A stretch of 64,000 nucleotides of DNA from Pseudocoprococcus catus. Its GTDB lineage: Bacteria > Bacillota > Clostridia > Lachnospirales > Lachnospiraceae. Numbering within the stretch: position 1 is the stretch's first letter; the number at the start of each line of letters is the position of its first letter. The notes beneath the pieces were generated by a model. The model was not told where the DNA came from. It saw only the letters and a program-made list of their open reading frames with translations, and made no database searches. The translations under genes were made by a program, and so were the position numbers. The DNA lies in the NCBI RefSeq assembly GCF_019734885.1, contig NZ_JAAXCM010000065.1:1-64000 (forward strand), read 5' to 3'. Positions 43,722 to 52,417 of this stretch are shown in pieces.

Positions 43722-44888
43722 GCGATATTCGGCAAGACCGCATACTTCAAATGTCGTCCCACCATGCTCATTTGTATAAACTTTAATCGTCCCGTCATGA
43801 ACCCTCACAACTTCTCGCACCATCGCAAGTCCAAGACCCACACCTCCAAGCTCCCGGCTTCTTGACTTATCTATCCGGAAGAACGGTTCAAAGATCTGCT
43901 CCCTGAATGCCTCATCAATTCCATTTCCTGTATCCGAAACCGTCAGAACAACTTCGTTCTTCTCCCTCTTTGCTGATACCGTAACGGTTCCATCGGTCCG
44001 ATTGTATTTAATCGCATTTTCCACAAGATTATATAGCATTCTGTAAATCAGAATATCACTTCCTGTCAAAAATAATTCTTCATCTTCCTTTTCTCCTGCT
44101 CCCTGTGACTTCTGTATCAGTTCAACCTTCTTTTCCTGTGCCAACGGTTCCAAATCTGTCAGCACTTCCTCAATCAGACTATGAATCTCAATTCTGTCAT
44201 TTCGCGCTACTGTCTGTAATTCGCTCATATCCAAAAGCGTTCTGACCAACTTGCTAAGACGTTCATTCTGTTCCGTTACCATCTGAATAGTCTCTTCTGC
44301 CGCTGCTGTACTCTCTGGATGTTCTGTTGTATGGTATAGATCCAGTTGTGCCTGGATTAAAGCCAGTGGTGTACGCAACTCATGTGCTGCATTTCCCGTA
44401 AACTGACGCTGCGTCTCAAATGATTCTGAAAGCCGCATAAGCATTTTATTGTAAGATATGCGAAGTCTGTCCAACTCTGCAATCTTATTCTCTTCGATTG
44501 TATAATCTGTCAGATTCTGTGCCTGAACTTTTTCCACTGTCTCTGAAAATTCCCTGAGTGGTTTCAATGCCTGTCCACTGATAAAATACGTCACTGCGCC
44601 GCCAAACAGCGCTACAATAGCAGTAATCAGAAGGCTTCTGCTTCTATAGTCTGATTTAGAGTTATAAACCTTCATGGAAAACTGTGCTACAAAGTCATCC
44701 CACTCATCCTCCGGAATATCAATGTACAGCGCTTCCGGCGCTGTGCCCTGATCCGTGATAGACTCCTGAAGCGTATCAAAATAATAGACTCCGTTTTTAT
44801 ATAAGAAAAAGGTAAGACATCCACATAATATGGTGATCAACACTGTTGTAAGAAATGTTAATTTCCACTGAAGTGATATTTTTTTCAT
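43710..44888 (-). CDS. Sensor histidine kinase
   Basis: The 392-residue kinase has a membrane helix at 10-30, a small extracytoplasmic domain (31-84), a second helix at 85-104, HAMP-like linker, the phosphoacceptor H169 in GNAAHELRTPLA, and an ATPase domain with N in LVENAIKYN, DTGNGI and GGVGLGLAMV. The last codons EYRDNE and the stop fall in a REP-like repeat. It overlaps the response-regulator gene by 4 bp. Confidence 0.94.
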   Translation of the reverse strand: MKKISLQWKLTFLTTVLITILCGCLTFFLYKNGVYYFDTLQESITDQGTAPEALYIDIPEDEWDDFVAQFSMKVYNSKSDYRSRSLLITAIVALFGGAVTYFISGQALKPLREFSETVEKVQAQNLTDYTIEENKIAELDRLRISYNKMLMRLSESFETQRQFTGNAAHELRTPLALIQAQLDLYHTTEHPESTAAAEETIQMVTEQNERLSKLVRTLLDMSELQTVARNDRIEIHSLIEEVLTDLEPLAQEKKVELIQKSQGAGEKEDEELFLTGSDILIYRMLYNLVENAIKYNRTDGTVTVSAKREKNEVVLTVSDTGNGIDEAFREQIFEPFFRIDKSRSRELGGVGLGLAMVREVVRVHDGTIKVYTNEHGGTTFEVCGLAEYRDNE

Positions 44889-45580
44889 GCTCTGCTATCT
44901 CCCCCTATTTTATAGCCCTCACCGATTTTGTTCACGATCGGATCATATCCCAGTCCTGCTTTCAGTTTTTTTCTCAAAGAAGACATATGCACTCGGATTG
45001 ATCCGCTGAAACTGTCTACAGAAGAATCCCATACATGCTCAATCAGTTCTTCCTGACTGACCGGTCTTCCCTGATTCAAAAGAAGATACTCTAGAATTCC
45101 ATTTTCTTTTCTCGTCAACGCAACAGGGTTATCTTCTGCATATGCAACCCTTTCTCTCGTATCAAATCGAAGTTTTCCACATTCCAGACAAATATTTTTT
45201 TGTACAAATTTTCTTCTTGTCAGGCTTCTCACGCGAGCTTCCAGTTCCTGCAGATGAAATGGTTTTTCCATATAATCATTTGCACCTGAATCCAATCCCT
45301 CAACCTTATCTGCAATCTGACTTCTCGCAGACAGAATTAATACTTTTGTCTCTTCATTTTCTTTGCGAAGCTCCCGAAGAATCTCCATCCCATCCATCCC
45401 GGGCAGATTAAGATCAAGCACAATCAGATCATACAGTTCCGCATAGATCATATCCAATGCCTGTTCTCCGTCATTACACGTATCCACCTCATAACCTGCC
45501 TGATGCAGACTTTTCGCAATCATATCACATAATTTCTTCTCATCTTCAACAACTAATAATTTCAATTTACTTTTCTCCAT
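44885..45580 (-). CDS. OmpR-family response regulator
   Basis: A start at 45580 gives 231 residues. An internal TTG six codons later has GGAG upstream and is an alternative. The receiver has acidic DE, phospho-aspartate in LIVLDLNLPGMDG, and ILSARSQIADKV with KPF. The winged helix reads LTRKENGILEYLLLNQG and IRVHMSSLRKKL. Probably controls the divergent redox operon (45704-47699), which is inference. Confidence 0.94.
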   Translation of the reverse strand: MEKSKLKLLVVEDEKKLCDMIAKSLHQAGYEVDTCNDGEQALDMIYAELYDLIVLDLNLPGMDGMEILRELRKENEETKVLILSARSQIADKVEGLDSGANDYMEKPFHLQELEARVRSLTRRKFVQKNICLECGKLRFDTRERVAYAEDNPVALTRKENGILEYLLLNQGRPVSQEELIEHVWDSSVDSFSGSIRVHMSSLRKKLKAGLGYDPIVNKIGEGYKIGGDSRA

Positions 45581-45607
45581 TTTCTTAACAGGAAATTTAC
45601 ATTCTAT

Positions 45608-45636
45608 ATTATATAATGTAACCATAGAACGGTCAA
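45608..45636 (-). promoter_or_regulatory. Promoter of the response-regulator operon
   Basis: On the minus strand, TTGACC, 17-bp spacer, TATAAT. TTACATT and AATGTAA halves flank the -10 and may be a regulator site. Confidence 0.7.
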
Positions 45637-45703
45637 TAAGACACCTAGAGAACAATAACATTGAAAGGAACAGTTACTACTTACAGTAACAAGAGGTATT
45701 TGA

Positions 45704-45844
45704 ATGAAATCAGAAAAAGCAACACAAGTTTTTTTACTTGCAGCCGGTATGGTATTTTTTCTTGTTGGAATTTTCCGTGGAGAAGCTGCAGTTGTACTCA
45801 GTAAAGCAATAAAATTATGTATGGAGTGTGTCGGAATTGGATAA
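45704..45844 (+). CDS. CD1871A-family CXXC small membrane protein (46 aa)
   Basis: A 46-residue frame with AAGAGG upstream, a single membrane helix (about residues 9-23), the RGEAAVVL stretch and a C-terminal CMEC motif in IKLCMECVGIG. It matches the CD1871A family of Clostridia. The upstream gap holds GTTACT...AGTAAC (45674-45691), a possible operator. It overlaps the next gene, so the three genes are one redox operon. Confidence 0.85.
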   Translation: MKSEKATQVFLLAAGMVFFLVGIFRGEAAVVLSKAIKLCMECVGIG

Positions 45845-46727
45845 GAAAATGAAATCAAACAAAAACTCTCTGGCCCGCTTCCGCGGATGGATTCAGGCAG
45901 CTGCTACACTGCTGACCAACATTCACATCCCGAATCTGTTTAAAGGGAAAATTTATCAGGGAAATGTAAAAACGATGTGCGTCCCGGGACTAAACTGTTA
46001 CTCTTGTCCTGCCGCCACAGGTGCCTGTCCGATTGGAGCTTTTCAAGCCGTGGTTGGTTCTTCAAAATTCAAATTTACCTACTACATCACCGGATTTTTC
46101 ATCCTGTTAGGTGTTCTGTTAGGACGGTTTATCTGTGGATTCCTCTGTCCGTTTGGATGGTTCCAGGATCTGCTGCATAAGATTCCGGGCAAGAAACTTT
46201 CCACCGCAAAACTGAAGCCTCTGCGGTATCTGAAATATGTGATTCTGGTCGTCTTTGTTATACTACTTCCGGCATTTGTAACCAATTCACTTGGTATGGG
46301 AGATCCTTTCTTCTGCAAATACATTTGCCCACAGGGCGTACTTGAAGGCGCAATTCCGCTGTCACTTGCCAACTCAGGAATCCGTGCCGCACTCGGACAT
46401 TTATTTACATTTAAGTTCACAATCCTTGCGCTTTTCATCATCCTGAGCATCTTGTTTTACCGTCCATTTTGTAAATGGATCTGCCCGCTGGGTGCTATTT
46501 ACTCACTGTTTAACAAGGTATCTTTTCTTAAGATTCAGGTTGATCATGAGAAATGTGTTGGCTGCCAGAAATGTAGTCGTGTCTGTAAGATGGATGTCAA
46601 TGTAGTAGACACACCAAACCATCCGGAGTGTATCCGATGCGGAGAATGTATGAAAGCCTGTCCGACTGATGCAATCTGCTATCATTACGGATTTTCAACT
46701 AAGAAACAGGCTGAAAATAAAAACTAA
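45828..46727 (+). CDS. Membrane 4Fe-4S protein (NapH/YccM-like)
   Basis: A GTG at 45828 with GGAG close by gives 299 residues and overlaps the CXXC gene; an ATG at 45849 is also possible. Four to five membrane helices carry repeated CP motifs (CPFGWFQDLL, CPQGVLEG, CPLGAIYSLFNK). The N-terminus has CVPGLNCYSCPAATGACPIGA-type cysteines, and the C-terminus has two ferredoxin sites, CVGCQKCSRVC and CIRCGECMKACP. It likely moves electrons across the membrane to the TlpA-like protein. Confidence 0.92.
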   Translation: MSELDKKMKSNKNSLARFRGWIQAAATLLTNIHIPNLFKGKIYQGNVKTMCVPGLNCYSCPAATGACPIGAFQAVVGSSKFKFTYYITGFFILLGVLLGRFICGFLCPFGWFQDLLHKIPGKKLSTAKLKPLRYLKYVILVVFVILLPAFVTNSLGMGDPFFCKYICPQGVLEGAIPLSLANSGIRAALGHLFTFKFTILALFIILSILFYRPFCKWICPLGAIYSLFNKVSFLKIQVDHEKCVGCQKCSRVCKMDVNVVDTPNHPECIRCGECMKACPTDAICYHYGFSTKKQAENKN

Positions 46728-46757
46728 TAAAACGTAATTTAAAGGAGATTTAAAATC

Positions 46758-47699
46758 ATGAAAAACAAAACACTTAGAACAAACTCAATGAAATTAAAAA
46801 AGGTAATTGCTGCATTCCTTGCCATTTCTGTACTTTTTGCGTTTACAGGCTGCGGAAATTCCTCCACAACAGACAATACAAACACAAAACAGGAATCTTC
46901 TTCCACAACAGAAATGGGCAGCGCAGACGAGCTGAACGAAAAACGGGATGACCTTTACCAGCAGGAAAACCAGCTTTTTGCTGATCACAAAGATGCATGG
47001 GACAAAGCCTTTGGTCTTATGAACAAGAACGCTGCCGGTGATGCCATGAGCGAAAACTATGCTGATTCCCTCGCAAGCACAGTGGAATCTAACAAAGACT
47101 CTTTCTCTGAAGAAGAATATAAAACTCTGTGCAAAGACATCGAGACAATCCGCGGAATTGAAGAAGAAATTGCCAAGCTTGAGAAAGAGATTGCTGCATC
47201 CGATTCCTCTGACAGCTCTTCCTCCAAATCAGACGAATCCACAGCTGTATTCAAAGGTTTCAAAGGAAAAGATCTGGATGGAAACGATGTAGATGACAGT
47301 CTTTTCGCTAAAAATAAAGTTACAGTTGTAAACTTCTGGTTCAGTGGATGCAAGCCATGTGTCGGAGAGCTCTCTAAGCTGAATGAATTAAATGAGAAAC
47401 TCAAAGAAATGGGTGGCGAAGTTGTTGGTATCAATACAGATACATTAGATGATAATCAGGATGGAATCAAAGAAGCGAAAGAAATCCTGAAGGCCCAGGG
47501 AGCTTCCTACAAAAACCTGACTTTCGATTCCGATTCAACCGTCGGAAAATATGCAGGAAACATTATGGCATTCCCGACAACAGTTCTTGTAGATAAAGAC
47601 GGAAATATCGTTGGGGAACCTTTCATGGGTGGCATTGACGATCAGTCAAACTACGATCAGCTGATGAAGCAGATTCAGTCCGTACTGGACCAGAAATAA
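46758..47699 (+). CDS. TlpA-family thioredoxin-like lipoprotein
   Basis: The 313-residue protein has a basic, hydrophobic signal and lipobox FAFTGCG, a Ser/Thr linker, a helical acidic region (50-130), a second Ser linker, and a TlpA-like redoxin domain with SGCKPC in VVNFWFSGCKPCVGEL. AAAGGAG precedes the ATG. It should reduce or form disulfides at the cell surface, fed by the 4Fe-4S protein. Confidence 0.94.
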   Translation: MKNKTLRTNSMKLKKVIAAFLAISVLFAFTGCGNSSTTDNTNTKQESSSTTEMGSADELNEKRDDLYQQENQLFADHKDAWDKAFGLMNKNAAGDAMSENYADSLASTVESNKDSFSEEEYKTLCKDIETIRGIEEEIAKLEKEIAASDSSDSSSSKSDESTAVFKGFKGKDLDGNDVDDSLFAKNKVTVVNFWFSGCKPCVGELSKLNELNEKLKEMGGEVVGINTDTLDDNQDGIKEAKEILKAQGASYKNLTFDSDSTVGKYAGNIMAFPTTVLVDKDGNIVGEPFMGGIDDQSNYDQLMKQIQSVLDQK

Positions 47700-47722
47700 T
47701 TCATTTACTGAAAATGTATGCT

Positions 47723-47752
47723 AATAGCGAGGGCTTTCAAGCCCTCGCTATT
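47723..47752 (+). terminator. Hairpin terminator of the redox operon
   Basis: A 13-bp stem AATAGCGAGGGCT / AGCCCTCGCTATT. It lacks a strong T run, so strength is uncertain. Confidence 0.6.
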
Positions 47753-47771
47753 ACTATGATGGTCAGCTCAT

Positions 47772-47906
47772 TTACTTTTCTTGTTGCCTTATGATTTCCG
47801 ATAATATCGACAGCATGTTATCAACCTGGATTGGCTTTGCGATATGACCATTCATTCCAGCTGCAACAGCATCTCTCTTATCTTCTTCAAATGCATTTGC
47901 TGTCAT
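47772..47906 (-). pseudogene. C-terminal remnant of a second receiver domain
   Basis: About 45 codons read MTANAFEEDKRDAVAAGMNG, then HIAKPIQVDNML and a stop. This is the last part of a receiver domain. Its front is missing. It lies 100 bp after the end of the broken hybrid kinase and resembles that kinase's own last segment (TANAFAEDIQ, NAHVAKPVDMNIL), so it is either a lost second receiver or part of a deleted duplicate. Confidence 0.75.
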
Positions 47907-48005
47907 TTTACAGACCCTATAGCTTTGCGTCTCAGCCTTTCGACTGATTTGCCGACGAATCTTTTCATTGTATTATATTGTGCTTTTTTTCATTGAAGCT
48001 GTCTA

Positions 48006-50024
48006 TTATAAATATTTCATCATTGTTGCCACAAGAATGTTCATATCAACAGGCTTTGCAACATGCGCATTCATTCCAACAGAAAGAACCTTTTGTATAT
48101 CTTCTGCGAAAGCATTGGCAGTCATCGCAATAATTGGGATACTGGCTTTTTTCCTATCCTTCATCTTTCGGATAGTTAATGTAGCGTCATATCCATTCAT
48201 AACCGGCATCTGGATATCCATAAGGATCATCTTGTAATAATCAGCATCAGCCCTTTCAATCATATCAATGCATGCAACACCATCATTGGCAGACTCAACA
48301 ATACATCCTTCTTCTGTCAATAGTTCCGTTGCGATTTCTGTATTGATCTCATTATCTTCGACTAATAAGATTCGAACACCGTTCAAACAATTCTTATTGA
48401 TCAGACTACTATTTTCCTTCACCAGAGAATCTTCTTTTGACGCTTTCCTGCAAGGAATAGTCACCGTAAATGTGGAACCCTTACCCTGCTTACTTTTCAC
48501 TTCTATTGTCCCATCCATGAGTTCTACAAGCTTTTTCGTAATACCCATTCCGATGCCGCTGCCTTCAATATGACTGGATGTAGTGTTACGTTCTCTTTCG
48601 AAAGTTTCAAAAATACGCTTTTGGAATTCTTCAGACATACCAATTCCATTATCGGTAATGCTAATGATCATATTGCACCAGTCTTCTTTTTCACGGGATT
48701 TCTGTACAACATTACAGGATATCCTACCTCCTGTATTTGTATACTTTATTGCATTGCTTATAATATTAAGACAGACTTCTGACAGATGCGGTGCATCCAT
48801 ATATACATACGGATACATGATTTGTTCTGTCAAAGAGAGGGTCTGATTTTTACTTTCTGCCTGTTGTTGGAACATAATGACACAATTTTCAAAGCACTCA
48901 TGGACATTTGAAACAGTGCATTCCATTTCAACCTTATTATTTTCAATTCTTGCAAGATCCAAAACGTTACCAAGCATCGACAAAAGTTCTTTTCCGCATA
49001 TTTGAATTTCTTCAAGTTATCTGCCAAGTTTATCTGTTTCCTGCAAATGTCTGGACGCCAGTTCTGTATAACCAATGATTGCATTCATTGGAGTTCTGAT
49101 ATCATGAGACATATTATACAGAAATGACGATTTTGCTTTATTGGCACAGTCTGCTTTTAATTTTGCTTCCCGCAATTCTTCCTCTTGTTTTAATTCCCGC
49201 AGTTTTTCATCTGTCACATCTCGATTTGCAAAAAGCACAGATGTGACATTTCCATTTTTATCATAGCTCTGAGGAACAACCATGGAAAGAAACCATGATC
49301 CATTCTTCTTTTTAAATTCGGAAGACATAGATTCTTTATTATGAAGACGTGCCGCCATGGTTTCTATATCAAAAAATTCTATATACTTCTGCACAAATGG
49401 CTCTGCTATAATATCTTCGATAATCTTGAACTGAGGATCCTAATCTGCAGTATTATCTTTAATACCCTTATCCATTTCTCGAGATCTTTTGACAAGTTCA
49501 ATCTTCTTTGTTTTTAAGTTAAGCCTTGAAATATGATAATAAGCAGTGCCTAAGGCATGAAGAGCCTGCCGAGTTTTTTGAACCTGCTTCCCCAATGTGA
49601 GAGGAAACTCTTCACCGTCCATCTGTTCCAGATCCGGTGTTGACTGATGCAGATGCTGAACCAGCCATTTCCCATGCGTCCACTTATAGATAATCGTAAA
49701 TCTTGTCTCCATTTTAAAACAAATAGAACCATCTTTAAACAGACCAATAAAATCTACTGTTCCGAGTGCAAGAACATGAGCATCATCAAGCCGTTCTTCT
49801 TCCTGATGTAAATTCCTTACTTCAATTCTGATTTTACCTCTTCGTTTTACATCAAATTTAAATGATTCTAAAAACTCATGCAGATTCGTGAATAACTCAT
49901 GTTTCCCAGTTCCAATCAGACTAATATTTTCATCAAAATAATTCTCTATACCAAAATTATCTACTGATTCGGCATTAATATATACTTTCAAAAGTTGCTC
50001 TGTGAGTTTTTTGAAATCATCCAT
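48006..50024 (-). pseudogene. Hybrid histidine kinase/response regulator, two nonsense codons
   Basis: One reading frame of about 673 codons. The first 194 codons are a SnoaL-like sensing domain, then a TAG (49440-49442), a PAS-like segment ([18 protein letters not shown]), the H-box [14 protein letters not shown], a TAA (49017-49019), then the ATPase domain (DNGIGMS, EGSGIGMGI) and a receiver with LILMDIQMP-like MILMDIQMPVMNG. Both stops are in frame with no frameshift between parts. It is thus probably inactive. Confidence 0.85.
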
Positions 50025-50134
50025 ACGCTTCCCTCGTGCTTAAAAAGTCTTAAATGACTTTAAGTTTTCTGTTTTATTTCTAAAGTTTATCCACTTTTCA
50101 TTCTCTTCCAAATATTCCGAATGTAAATGTCAAA

Positions 50135-50512
50135 TTGTTTTCTTTATTATATCACAGCGACATATTATTCTGCCATCTTTTTTTCAAAACATGTGTCCAT
50201 GCTAATATTTCAATAGCACGCCTTCCTTATGACGTTTTTGCACCACAGGTTGAACTTTTTCACAGTTCCTTAGATCAGGCGATTCCCCATTTTAACAGCA
50301 GACCAATTCAGCTTTCTTTCTGCTGTGCACCCTTAATTTTCAGATGTCCTGATTTCGATATGCTTTTTGATTTTCAAGATGAGAATTCGAATATCACTCT
50401 GGAGCAGTTAGAACTTTCAGATACAGACTGCGATGCTTATGTAGAAGAGAGTCCGGAGCATTTCGGACTGCTTACAAAGAAATTTATGCAGTTTATCATT
50501 TCGCACACATAA
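50135..50512 (+). CDS. Uncharacterised fragment with own terminator
   Basis: A 125-codon frame without a convincing ribosome site. Only the latter half (from about SFCCAPLIFRCPDFDML on) looks protein-like, with an acidic stretch TLEQLELSDTDCDAYVEES and a helix HFGLLTKKFMQFI. It ends 15 bp before a hairpin terminator. It may be the 3' end of a decayed gene. Family not recognised. Confidence 0.3.
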   Translation: MFSLLYHSDILFCHLFFKTCVHANISIARLPYDVFAPQVELFHSSLDQAIPHFNSRPIQLSFCCAPLIFRCPDFDMLFDFQDENSNITLEQLELSDTDCDAYVEESPEHFGLLTKKFMQFIISHT

Positions 50513-50524
50513 GATATTACGGCT

Positions 50525-50556
50525 AAAAAGGCAGCCACAAATGTGACTGCCTTTCG
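50525..50556 (+). terminator. Terminator after the 50135-50512 frame
   Basis: AAAAGGCAGcCACA and TGTGaCTGCCTTT form a 12-bp stem, ending in TTTCG. Confidence 0.65.
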
Positions 50557-50587
50557 TTAATAATCGTATCTATACTCATAAATATTT

Positions 50588-50733
50588 TGTAACTGTTCAG
50601 AGCCAAGCGGATTTATGTTCAAAAGTGCGAAGCATGCTTGCATGAATGAACACTCTTGAACATAAATCCATTTGGCGGATACGCCACACCGACAAAATGC
50701 GAAGCATTTGGAGGTTAGCTCTGAACAGTTACA
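50588..50733. mobile_element. MITE-like element copy 2
   Basis: 146 bp with the same perfect 16-bp terminal repeats as copy 1, flanked by a 6-bp direct repeat ATATTT. It lies in reverse orientation relative to copy 1. The inner palindrome (GGATTTATGTTCAA / TTGAACATAAATCC) is different in sequence from that of copy 1 but again self-complementary and centred on the same ATGCAAGCAT (complement). Confidence 0.85.
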
Positions 50734-50747
50734 ATATTTTAGTTTAT

Positions 50748-50846
50748 TCATGAACGCAAATTCTGTAATACTTCTGCAATATCAGCATCCAGACAAATTG
50801 GATTTTCTGGATGAGTATAATATGCGGAAAATAAACTTAACTCCAT
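50748..50846 (-). CDS. Possible 32-residue peptide or gene remnant
   Basis: The frame starts one base after the stop of the XRE membrane gene. It reads MELSLFSAYYTHPENPICLD and ends AEVLQNLRS just before the MITE-like element. It may be a short coupled peptide or a front end cut off by the element. Confidence 0.3.
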   Translation of the reverse strand: MELSLFSAYYTHPENPICLDADIAEVLQNLRS

Positions 50847-50847
50847 C

Positions 50848-51858
50848 TTAAATATAGTGCTGAGTTTCACTGCCATTCTTTAACACCATTTTCACCACAC
50901 CAAGCAATGCTGCAAACAAAACACCAGCAACCGGCCATACAATCCATGTAATATCCCAGCTCATCGTCCAGAAGCTCCATGCAAGGTAAATCGCTGTAAC
51001 CAAGCACCAATATACACCAGAAAACGTGTCAGTCTTTTTCTTAAACAGTTTTTCTTCTTTTGTATATTCGCCTTCCTGAAGAAGGGTATCGTAACTGCTT
51101 TTTACCATCCCAACACGAACCAACAGATTCACTCCTATTGCAAGTATGAATAGCAGCAATCCAACGGAAAGGCCACAACAATAGTCAGACGTTTCCATGG
51201 CTCCAGCAATAATTGTCGGAATCACTGCCAGTATACAAAGCACTACCCCAACAGCTGTTCCTCTGATAAAAATCGGTTCATAGGAATCTTTTTTTTCTCG
51301 TACCATTCCAGATACACCATACTCTGTTTCAAAGCATTCTTTTTCAAAATGTTCCATATGTGATTCACGCATTCCATATGTAATAAACAAAAAGACGGCT
51401 GCCGCAACCATTCCAAGCAAAAAAACACATCCAAATACTGTTGCCAGAGATTCCGAAACATGAAATACGCCATCTTCTGCCATTGTCACAAGAACAATCA
51501 ATAATATTGGGCTTGAGATACACATACTTGTTGCGTTTGCCACTACTTTGGATCCATTTCTTTTCATGTCAAGAAATTCATTTGCATTCTCCATAGTTAC
51601 TTTTTTCAACGGTTCTGCATAGCTTTCAGAACTTTCGTGATAGGTGATATTTTCTGCTTTCATTTCATCTTTTAATAGGTAATCTGTACTAACACAAAAT
51701 AGCTCCGACATCTGTAAAATTCTTTGCAAATCTGGAACAGCTCCTGCACTTTCCCACTTAGATACTGCCTGTCTGGATACGCCCAACTGATTGGCTAGTT
51801 CTTCCTGTGACCATCCATTCTTTTTTCTTTCCTCTGTAATCTTATCAGCTAAAATCAT
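50848..51858 (-). CDS. XRE regulator with membrane domain
   Basis: The start at 51858 has AAAGGAG upstream. The 336-residue protein has an N-terminal helix-turn-helix (ERKKNGWSQEELANQLGVSRQAVSKWESAG) and five to six membrane helices from residue about 110 on, in two clusters. Such proteins are common in Clostridia and probably sense membrane stress. No partner gene is close. Confidence 0.9.
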   Translation of the reverse strand: MILADKITEERKKNGWSQEELANQLGVSRQAVSKWESAGAVPDLQRILQMSELFCVSTDYLLKDEMKAENITYHESSESYAEPLKKVTMENANEFLDMKRNGSKVVANATSMCISSPILLIVLVTMAEDGVFHVSESLATVFGCVFLLGMVAAAVFLFITYGMRESHMEHFEKECFETEYGVSGMVREKKDSYEPIFIRGTAVGVVLCILAVIPTIIAGAMETSDYCCGLSVGLLLFILAIGVNLLVRVGMVKSSYDTLLQEGEYTKEEKLFKKKTDTFSGVYWCLVTAIYLAWSFWTMSWDITWIVWPVAGVLFAALLGVVKMVLKNGSETQHYI

Positions 51859-52007
51859 TTTTTTCTCCTTTTGCAAATTTTATGAGCTAAATATAACAGT
51901 TTTGCTGTTTGCATTCCACCATTTCAGGCTGTAAATCTGTCAACTAGCAGTTGCAAATCACAAAAGAACTCTATGAATCCCGATTTTCCAGCAATACAAG
52001 CAGGAAA

Positions 52008-52352
52008 TTATTTATCATCTGTATTGTTTTTCTTTTTCTTCTTTTGTTTTTGCACTTCGGACTTGGCCCGATCCGCTACGGTCTGCCAGATGTCCTCCAT
52101 ATAGCCCGTTTCTTTGTGCTCCCAATCCTTAAATACGTCGGCGAGGGAACTGGGAGATTTCAGAAGCGCTTTGACCTGCGCATCCGGCAAATCATTGTAT
52201 TCCATCGAAAGAAGAATGTCCTCCCGAACCGTGTACTCATAGGTGTGGTTCAGAATTTCTTCCGAAGGCTGGGAAAGCAGCCATTCCCGATAGGTTTCCT
52301 GCTCGGCAAACATCTTTTGATATAATGCTTTGTTCAGCTCTGCATTGGTCAT
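52008..52352 (-). CDS. DUF3848 family protein
   Basis: The 114-residue protein begins MTNAELNKALYQKMFAEQE and ends in a lysine-rich tail. It matches DUF3848, typical for Tn1549-like ICEs. No ribosome site precedes the ATG, which suggests that its proper upstream region was lost. It lies at the left boundary of the ICE-derived segment. Confidence 0.75.
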   Translation of the reverse strand: MTNAELNKALYQKMFAEQETYREWLLSQPSEEILNHTYEYTVREDILLSMEYNDLPDAQVKALLKSPSSLADVFKDWEHKETGYMEDIWQTVADRAKSEVQKQKKKKKNNTDDK

Positions 52353-52417
52353 GAAGAGATAACGTTAAAACAGCAGTAGAAACGCTTAACGATGTACGCT
52401 TTGCCTGGAGCAAATAA

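Noticed and set aside
49017-49442. Recoding of TAG and TAA in the hybrid kinase
   Set aside because: No structure that would favour readthrough is evident and the neighbouring receiver is also broken; simple decay is more likely.
52360-52414. Short plus-strand tail of about 17 codons ending at a TAA
   Set aside because: It could be the end of a lost ICE gene, but is too short to assign.
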